Assembly (NCBI GenBank): GCA_015657535.1
Contig: JADHZB010002075.1
Location: 15,363-52,525, forward strand
Reading direction: 5' to 3'
DNA from: Nephromyces sp. MM_2019
Lineage: Eukaryota; Apicomplexa; Aconoidasida; Nephromycida
Length of the DNA: 37,163 bases
Positions 29,999 through 37,163 of this stretch are shown here, piece by piece. Made by a program: the position numbers and the translations under genes. Each line of letters opens with the position of its first letter. Positions within the stretch are counted from its first letter, which is position 1. The notes beneath the pieces were generated by a model that was not told the DNA's origin, ran no database searches, and worked only from the letters and a program-made list of their open reading frames with translations.

Positions 29999-32705
29999 AT
30001 GAAGAAATCGGCACCCAGAGCTAACGGAGAACCGGCAGGAAGACCATCTGCTTCACACAGTACCCAGCATCACCAGCTGCAGGTACACGTAGAAGGAAAG
30101 GCAGCTCCGAGTGCAGCCGATGCTTATGCTTCTGGAAACCTCCATAGTCGGAGGATACGAGAAATTACTGCTACAAAATTCAAGCATTCTTCTGGGAGTT
30201 ATCAAGTGGTACAAGCTGCTACTTCTTTTCCTGGAGTAGTCTCAGGCCCCCATGCAAAGCAAGCAGATACTCCACTGGAGCAAGCTACCCCGCAACCTCG
30301 TGATCGTAAGTATACCAGCAGCAACCATAATGGGAATGGCAGGTACAGGAATCATCATGAATATTCTCCGCCACCTTCAGGAGTAAAGCGAAGAATATCA
30401 CTAAGAGGGAATCACAAAGATTCATCCGAGTCATCTTCCGTTCTTCACTGCCTTGACCAGGAGGATGCGCTGAATGATGGGGATTCTACGCATAATCACT
30501 ACTTTGAACAAGAAGCTGGAGGTTTCTCCTCTGGTTTACGCTTAAGAAATCATCAAAGAATACACAAGAATGACTCGCTACTTCCACTTCAGAGTGCCGT
30601 AAGCATGGCAGATTCTCACAATAATTTGAGAGCCGATGATACTGCAAAATCTCAGGCATCTGCGGCCAGTTCCTTTTCAGGGATTAACAGGAATGGGCCA
30701 GTCCCAACGCAGACCATAGGAAAAATACCTGTAGCGGGAGAGAAAGCATTAAGCAGGGGGGTTTATGGTGCAGCGAAAAATTACCGACAAGGAAGGGCAC
30801 AAGAGCAGGAAAGCAGATCAAACATTACAGATTACCCCCTTAGTGCAAAAAATGCTGTTCATATAGGAGCAGATTTAGAGGGTTTATCAGTTTCGCAGGG
30901 TCCGCTAGAGTTGAAGGACTCACCAGAGTTAGAGGGTTCATCAGATTTGCCGCAACCACCACATGCAGGCATTCCCAAAAGGAGCATTGCTAGCTCTTGC
31001 CGTTTAAGAGATGGAAGATCAGGAAGATATGCAAACAGCAATTCTAATCAGACTGTAGCAGCATCCCCACGGTTACATTACTCAGCGTCTTCCAACAGCG
31101 CAGACTTTGCTTGCAGAAAAGCGTTGAGCCCCTCTCCTCTTCTATGTAGCCTGAACAGCAGCAGTAGACTAAGCATATCTCAGAAGCGTTTTCAGTGTAG
31201 TAGCCTGAATAGTAGGCGTAACATGGTCTTTTCAAACGAACCAGCTATTTCTATATTAGAAGATGATGCTTCTCATTACCGACCCACAAGAAGCTCTCAC
31301 GATGACAACCATCATCATCTTCATCCGACGTCACAGCTAAGCTTTCCTCATCAAGAAGTTAATGCCATGAATTCAGAGTCATGTTATTTTAATCATTCAC
31401 CGCCCATCTCATGCTCTTTCAATGAGGAGGAACACACGAATCGAGGTCTTCGTTCCAGCGATACCTCTGATGACTATGACCAGCAAGTCGAGGATGGGGA
31501 AGTATCAATCGACGGCCAAAACAACAACGCTGAAGACACTAATTGGGCAATGGCTGCAATCAGCCCTCTAGTTGCAGATTGCAGCCATTCAGCTTTCCAA
31601 AGTACACGACGACGAATAAGAACTTTTGCTATAGCCGGAAGACAAGAGAGTACAGGGGATAATCCTGCAGTACAGTATCAACCTCAGTCAAGTCCGCTGC
31701 GTGTAAGGAGAAGAGGTTACCGTACCACTGCTGCTACCACCTCAAGTTTTTTCCCATCACCCGAGAATCAAAGGGAAAATGAAGATTTAAGGCATCAACA
31801 AGTGTTTCAAGACTTTTCAGGGCGATCACAAGTTCCAAGCGTGAGAAGGTTGATTCTAAACCTCCTTACCTCCTGTGAAGATGCTATGGCAGCATTAACG
31901 AGGCTTTGCCACTTGTTTAGGGGGAAAATCTTGTTTCGAGTAGGTTTTCTTCTTATATTCGGTATCATTCCCTTATCTGTGGAGGTGCACAATCTTATTC
32001 CCAATGTCAAGGGAATGCTAGACAATCGGGTGTGGATTCACGTTCCTCAAGAGCTAAATAAAAGCCTTCTTAACAAAGACGTTATCCTACGCCTCTCTCC
32101 TATCCAGCTTACTTATGCTTTTAGGAAGTATATTGAAATAGTTTTTAATAGAAAGTTTCACCTCCGGATGGATCCACGGGCTGGTGATGGGTATGATAAC
32201 TTTGCTCAGAATGGTAGGGTGTTTGGAACAGGAATGAATAGGCGAAACTTTGGCATTAGGGCTAAGAAGTACAACAAGGTTTTTCATGGCCATGAAAAGT
32301 TTGAACCAATGAGGGAGTCATCCTTTGGGCTTGGAGAAGATTATTACTTCCCTGCACACAAGAATCTGGAAGAGGAAACTAAAGGAGGAAGTAACTACAA
32401 AGAAGATCGTGCTGAAGCCTATTTGTCATCTTCATCAGGGTTTTTTGAAATGCAGAGCAAAGGTAGCAACAATATTACTGGAAGAGCAGTCCGAGAAGAG
32501 GCAAAAAACCTCAACTTTTCAGCTTTTCTCGATAACTGGGAGGAAGAATATCTTGAGTATGATGATTTCCTGGATAGTAGTTACTATCGCTATTATTATA
32601 GAGGTAGCGCTGGGAATACTAGCATCAAAGGTGATAGAAGGACACCCCCAGTCAACTTACGAGAACGAAATGATGAGGAGGGGTGTGCCATACACCCTCC
32701 TTTAG
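29999..32705 (+). CDS. Gene C exon 1
   Basis: The ATG at 29999 (AAAATGAAG, A at -3) is the first in a frame closed upstream by TAG at 29978-29980. The exon ends CCTTTAG|GTAAGC. Residues 1-640 are hydrophilic with no ordered domain, with Ser, Asn, His and Arg runs. The helix ILFRVGFLLIFGIIPLSVEV follows a basic stretch, so the N-terminus is probably cytosolic. After it comes VHNLIPNVKGMLDNRVWIHV and a region with NKS, NIT, NFS and NTS sequons and an acidic Tyr-rich patch (32540-32610). Reading through the donor would end at TAA 32852-32854. Confidence 0.72.
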
Positions 32706-35700
32706 GTAAGCAAAGGAAATTTCAGCTTTGTAACTATGATGATTTGACAAGATTTTATGCTTCTAAATTGTGTGTTTATTGCTCGGAAGTTACTCCTAGC
32801 GCTGTTTGTATGGAAAGAGTTTTTCATTTGCTTGTAAGCAGCGAGGTTAGATAACACATGAAGATGAGGAGTTTGCTATATAGTAATGCTGGTTAAGGCG
32901 AGGTTTAGATGGTAGAAGACGTATTTTTCTTGCAGTTTATAGTAGAAAGATGCAGTTATTTAGCTGTGCTTGCTAATTTTACTTGAGGAGGATATCTTAG
33001 AGCGTAGAGTATAGAGCATAGTTTATTGCCCTATGGGAAGGAAGAAGAAGGTCGTGCAGGAGCAGGAGAAGACGTAGGAGAATGAGAGGTAGAGAAAAGA
33101 TTGAAGAAGCTGGAGAATAAGAAAAAGAGAAAAGATTAAAGAATTTCCAAAGTTGACGGAGGAAAAGAGAGGGCTAGCAAAGTACAGCAAGTAGAAGAGG
33201 TAGGAGTAGCAATATAGAAGAGTAGGAGAAGCTGTAAGCAAAAAATAAGGAGTAAAACTCCCAATAAGCCAAGAAGAAGCCTTTGGAAAGTAAAGAAACC
33301 TTCAAGCTTATCATGAAGAGAATCAACTTCCTGCCTCATTTGTTTGCTATTTTTCGTGCCTAAGACTAGTTCTAACTATTAAATATAGTATTAGAGTTTA
33401 ATATGATTGCTTCTAATAAAGCGAAACTCATCTTCAAATTTATATTCTCATTTTGGGAAGCTTTTTTTTGCCGTTTTTGTTGGCAAGTTCTACATCATCA
33501 GTTTTACAAACTTAGACCAGAAAAAGAAGCGATTTTGCATTGAGCGTAATGAAGAAATTTATATTGCATTGCAATTTTGTCTATTTATGAGGATTTGCCC
33601 TCAATTTTTTCAGATTTTAATACTATACTAATCTCCAAAGAACGAAGAAAAAAAGGCCATCAGCTTGAAGCAGGCAATTCCGCTAAAGAAACCCAAGCAC
33701 AAAATTGCTACATGCACACAAAACGGGGATATTCCAGTCAAAGAGCTTCCATCACCCGCGAAATACTGCCCTCAAGCTTCTCTGCACCGATTTTGCCTTC
33801 TGTACCTCCAACTTTCTACGATTGGCAAATGCAGCAGCTTCGCTTTTTTTATGGTCAGTATGAAAAGAAGCTGTATAGGAAGCTTCAAAACTATAATCTT
33901 CAGCGCCAGTTTAGGCTTAGTATAGATTCCTATCTTAATCCTAAAGATGCTACAACTGGGCTAAAGCGAAGCGAAAACTGGGCACATCACACAAATCGAG
34001 GCAAAAATTACTACAGAAAACCATTTTCTGGAAGTTCTGCAAAGTTTAAGGGCAGTATGTTGGCACTGAAGAAGCTGCTATTCAAAGAAATCAGGCCTTA
34101 TGTACTCAGGAAAGAAGAAAAACCGGTTTCTTCAAAAGCCTCAGCTTTGCTATCTTCACTGCCGGGATCTCTAAAACTGCATTCTGCTGGTACGAGCAAA
34201 TACAAGGCAAATGCGAGGACTACAGAGTCTTCTAAAGACTCCCGCCTGAGTGTGACGAAAGAAGAGGTTGGAAGGCACTACTATAAAGCAAATCACCAAG
34301 CTTTTGAGCTGGAGGAAGAAGGAGGAAATCATCACCACAATCGCTACTATCAGCCTAATCAGCGAGCCGCTCAGCAGGCGGAAGGAGGAAAACACCACCA
34401 CTATAACACAAATCAGCGAGTTTCTCAGCAGGAAAAAGAGGATGAAAACCACCAGCACCACTACCACCACCACCACTATAATGCAAATCAGCGAGCTTTC
34501 AAGACGCCATCTGAATTGCCTAGAGCTTTGCATCAGTTCACGCTTAATGATCTGCACGACACGCTGAAGATTGCAGTACCTACGATTCTTTGCAGTAGTT
34601 GTATCTCTGGTACCTTTAAGCGTGAAGTGAGTGCTTTCATTTCATCTTCTTCTCCGAATAAACCCTTGAGAAATCTTCAAGGCCTAGCTAATAATGGGGG
34701 GAAGAACCGACTCGGTGCGAGCAGTGAGCAGAAGTTTAACAGCAAAGCTGACTGCAGTGATCTTAGTTGTAATACTACCAGCAGTTTGAGGAAGAAGCCA
34801 CAATCTCAAGCTAGACATTTTGACAATCAGATGAAGGCAAATGAAAAGAAGAAGGAGAGCAGCACCAAAGAACAAGCTATAGCAGATGATGAATTGAAAG
34901 CTGATAGTTCCAGTGGCAAGCTTTCATCTATAAAGGCAAGCGATTCAGGCCGATACTCCTTGAGATTTGAACTGTTGGAAGAAGGTGAAGAAGCAGAAGA
35001 GGCTGAAGGAGAGGCAGAAAATGCCGGTGAAAGCCTCAAAAAGGCAGAATCTGGCTTTGAAAACGTCAAAAATGTTGAAGACCTGCTAGCAATGTATCAA
35101 GACCCAGAAAACGATGTGATCTACCTTATGTTTGAGGTTCCATGGACGACGTTTAACGCTACGCCGAACTTTATGCAGGCATTTCTGTGCAGTCTCTTCC
35201 TTCTGCTACGTTGGACGATTTTGAGCTCGAAAATTGCTGCTGATTTGTTGGGCCAGGAGCATGGAATCCGCTTAAATCAGCTGTTTTCCTTCAATGAGAC
35301 TCTTTGGGGAACTATCTTTGTGTATATTTGGTAAGTACTGTGTGTATTTGTAGTGAGTGGGTGAGGAGGATTCCTCTTTTGGTGTGTGTTGGGGTCGAGT
35401 CTTTTGGGGGTAGGTGATGAAGTAAGTTGAGAAGTTGAAGATGATGAAGATGATGAAGATGATGATGTTGATAAAAATAAAGGTGAATATAATGAAGTTG
35501 GTGGTTAAGATAAAGATGAAGATGATGAGAAAGATGAAGATGATGAGAAAGATGAAGATGATGAGAAAGATGAAGATGATGAGAAAGATGAAGATGATGA
35601 GAAAGATGAAGATGATGAAGCCCATGAAAGTTATAAAGGTGATGAAGGTCATAATGAAGAATAAAAAGAAGAAATCGATCGAAAATGCTCGGATTACAAC

Positions 35701-37163
35701 GCATTAAATTGAAATTTCGGTTCACTTAGCCACTAAACGACGTGAAGATGCGTATTAACAACACTAAAACGTGAAAAAATCTCAAAAATTTTCCGCAAAA
35801 TTGACATTTTTACTGGTTGAAGGATGTGTGCTCATGCTGTTTCCTAGATTTATCTTTGATTGAAACTATTTCACAAAAAATTGGATGTGTTTTCTGCTGA
35901 AATCCAAACTTTAGGAGCTTTTAAGGCCGAGTTTTTGGTAGCTCTTCCTCATATTTGTGTGCGTGTGTTTCATGTTTAATCAATCGAAGCTGCTGATTGA
36001 TTTGGAGTTGTGAAGCTCAAGTCTTTCCTCTTAGCCGTTGTACCCGCCTATTTTAAACCTTCAGGTCAATTGGATGCATGATGCCTCTCACCGCAATAAA
36101 GATAACAAACTGCTTCTTCTGGATATCTTTGGATGGAATTCCTCATTCCTTCTTATGTAAGGCTTTTTGCTTAAGTTTATAGTGTACCAATATAATCATA
36201 AGTCGCTGAAAAATTGGCCTTTTCTGCTCTTTTTTAGCTTAATAGATGGTTTAGCTTGTTAGTTTCATTCTGGATGCTGCGCTTTGAAAGTTTTTCCCTT
36301 GTATTGTGTGAAGTTTAGTGAAGATTCTATGCTTTGTGCGTGTATATACTATTGAAAGTGCCCTAAATCTAGTCATTAAGAGTCTATTCAAGAGTGAGCA
36401 AACTGCAATTTATAGGGTTTTTTCAATATTTGATTATGTGTGTGTTTCTCAATAAGAAAGAATTAGCTTTTAGCCATTTTGTTCAGCAGCTCAGATCTTC
36501 AATGTCTTCCATCATCTTGTGTCTTTTTCTAGATAATCTTCATCTTAATCTTGATCATCTTCATCTTTTGCTGCTTTTCCTTTTGCGCTGCGTAGTTTGA
36601 GCCCTTCTTCTGTTTCTACTTGCTCCTTATCTGCTCCTCTCTACCTTCTCCCTTCTTCTCTTCTTCCTCCTCTGCTTTAAAGCTGAATAATCCGTAGAAA
36701 TGAGACAAAACTTCCACCAAACACACATCAATGCGTTAGCTTTGAAGGAAAAGCCAAGACGTAGAGAAGCTCATAGCCATCCTGTGTGCGTTTTGTGTGT
36801 CTCATGCTTTCATTATAGCCATAAACTTCCCATTTTATACCCTCATTATTCTCTACAGTTCGATGGCAGTATACTATATGGATAACCATAATAACCTCTA
36901 TTTTTTTGAAGACATTTCTGAGATGCTTCAGTGATAGCATGGGATCAGGAGGTGCCAAGATAATCCTTCTTAGCATTGGTAAGCAGCATGCTTCGAGGTA
37001 TCTCCAGAATACACACACACACACACAGAGGTATAGAGGGTGATGTTTTGATGTTTTTGTAGCTCTTTCTCTGTTGTAATAAAATTGAATGTACTTACAA
37101 GAGTGTGTATGTTTTGCTTGTGTGGGTGTGTTGCTTGTGTGGGTGTGTTGCTTGTGTGGGTGT
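29999..37163 (+). CDS. Gene C: giant multi-pass membrane protein with His-rich repeats, 3' partial
   Basis: Model: 29999-32705, 33614-35330, 36065-36156, 36859-36978, continuing past the right edge. Phases at the junctions are 1, 2 and 1; all introns are GT...AG and two of the donors are GTAAGT or GTAAGC. Translation gives more than 1,540 residues. The order is a disordered Ser/Asn/His/Arg-rich N-terminal region of about 640 residues, one hydrophobic helix at about 644-662, about 750 residues with many N-glycosylation sequons (NKS, NIT, NFS, NTS, NTT), then hydrophobic helices from about 1422 onward. A cytosolic tail, single helix, lumenal domain and multi-helix bundle is the likely topology. 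I recognise no family. A receptor or sorting protein with one helix, a lumenal domain and a helix bundle has a similar layout, but sequence support is lacking. Confidence 0.68.
32706..33613 (+). other. Gene C intron 1 with purine-rich tract
   Basis: The 908-base intron is bounded by GTAAGC and TTTTTTCAG. Positions about 33030-33260 are strikingly purine-rich (GAAGAA, GAGGAG, GAGAAA words) on the transcribed-sense strand. No open frame crosses it. The tract may act as a splicing-enhancer-like or triplex-prone element. Confidence 0.6.
33614..35330 (+). CDS. Gene C exon 2: lumenal region with His-rich repeats and first bundle helices
   Basis: The exon starts G|AT after TTTTTTCAG and ends ATATTTG|GTAAGT (phase 1 to phase 2). 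The early part contains PPTFYDWQMQQLRFFYGQY. The segment 34265-34505 holds about four units that combine a (A/P/T)NQR-type motif, acidic or Gln-rich residues and HHH clusters. An acidic coiled stretch (GEEAEEAEGEAENAGE) precedes DVIYLMFEVPWTTFNATPNF. Two hydrophobic segments follow: FMQAFLCSLFLLLRWTIL and the exon end, TLWGTIFVYIW. The His clusters could bind metal ions. Confidence 0.72.
34265..34505 (+). repeat. Coding tandem repeat: His-cluster / NQR units
   Basis: About four units of roughly 60-75 bases each encode YY/YN, a (K)ANHQAF, PNQRAA, TNQRVS or ANQRAF motif, a Glu/Gln linker and a His cluster. The last cluster is longest (HQHHYHHHHYN). The shared nucleotide words AATCA(G/C)CGAG show that the units arose by duplication. 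Confidence 0.8.
35331..36064 (+). other. Gene C intron 2 containing GATGAA repeat array
   Basis: The donor GTAAGT is at 35331 and the acceptor CCTTCAG ends at 36064. Besides the GAT/GAA array there is no coding region; the Lys-Met frame through the array is repeat-derived. The acidic Asp-Glu frame is broken by a TAA at about 35506. Confidence 0.6.
35515..35619 (+). repeat. 18-bp tandem repeat (five perfect copies plus partial)
   Basis: The unit GATGAAGATGATGAGAAA repeats perfectly at 35515, 35533, 35551, 35569 and 35587, and then decays. Imperfect GATGAAGAT words extend back to about 35435. It is a purine-rich minisatellite in a gene C intron. Confidence 0.95.
36065..36156 (+). CDS. Gene C exon 3
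   Basis: The 92-nt exon begins after CCTTCAG and ends TTAT|GTAAGG. The phase from exon 2 (2) and into exon 4 (1) selects the frame SIGCMMPLTAIKITNCFFWI and then SLDGIPHSFL, a moderately hydrophobic loop or helix. A second frame is also fully open (VNWMHDASHRNKDNKLLLLD...), but it does not fit the phases. Confidence 0.5.
36859..36978 (+). CDS. Gene C exon 4: membrane helix
   Basis: The acceptor ATTCTCTACAG is strong, and the donor is AGCATTG|GTAAGC. At phase 1 it reads RWQYTIWITIITSIFLKTFL, then RCFSDSMGSGG and a second hydrophobic start, AKIILLSI. The other two frames are closed or do not match the phase. The next exon is beyond the window. Confidence 0.55.
37011..37029. repeat. (AC)n microsatellite
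   Basis: A short AC run shortly after the donor of gene C exon 4, in the intron that runs off the right edge. Confidence 0.9.
37115..37163. repeat. 17-bp tandem repeat at right edge
   Basis: The unit TGCTTGTGTGGGTGTGT repeats with starts at 37115, 37132 and 37149. The array runs off the window edge, so its full size is unknown. It lies in a gene C intron. Confidence 0.92.

Noticed and set aside
35272..35725. Ile/Phe-rich and His/Leu-rich minus-strand frames and a Lys/Met plus-strand frame
   Set aside because: All are translations of the GATGAA repeat array in an intron.
29990..37163. Gene C as a Wntless/GOST-type sorting receptor
   Set aside because: Only the general layout (helix, lumenal domain, helix bundle) agrees; no sequence motif supports it.
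1..37163. tRNA, rRNA, CRISPR arrays, prophage or retroelement polymerase
   Set aside because: No B-box-like tRNA core, no rRNA blocks, no spaced identical repeats and no reverse-transcriptase or integrase motifs were seen.

Overview
This window looks like nuclear DNA of a microbial eukaryote (protist or alga). It has spliceosomal introns with GT...AG ends, no polycistronic layout, long TG/CA microsatellites, large gaps between genes, and proteins swollen by Ser-, Gly-, Glu- and His-rich low-complexity inserts. Stop codons behave as in the standard code. One gene resembles a plant glycine-rich membrane-protein family and carries an ephrin-receptor-like Cys-rich module (the GCC2/GCC3 type often annotated in coccidian apicomplexans). 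An alveolate, or another lineage with plant-like genes, is therefore a reasonable guess, but the sequence does not prove it.

Three genes can be supported. All exon models were built by hand from splice sites and phase consistency. Gene A (+, about 404 to 11040 or 11585, 5' end outside or before 404) encodes a membrane protein of about 2,400 residues in at least eight exons: glycine-rich repeats, Cys-rich module, a transmembrane helix, a conserved cytosolic domain and a C-terminal multi-helix bundle. Gene B (-, 23374 to 16658) is a 12-exon gene with several microexons. It encodes about 345 residues containing a cytochrome-b5-like/MAPR heme-binding signature. Gene C (+, 29999 to beyond the right edge) encodes a very large membrane protein: about 640 disordered N-terminal residues, one helix, a long probably lumenal region with His-rich repeats, then several helices. 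I do not recognise its family.

The gaps (about 11.6-16.6 kb and 23.4-30.0 kb) are AT-rich and hold no gene I can defend. They contain degenerate tandem repeats (13.1-13.3 kb, 26.6-26.9 kb) and a strong 22-bp inverted repeat (14.35-14.41 kb).

Nothing indicates that the three genes act together. A and C are both large membrane proteins on the same strand; B lies between them on the other strand. The most interesting signals are in RNA processing: a duplicated 3' splice site in gene A, alternative gene A ends, microexons in gene B, and complementary GATGAA/TTCATC tracts in the introns that flank one exon of gene C.
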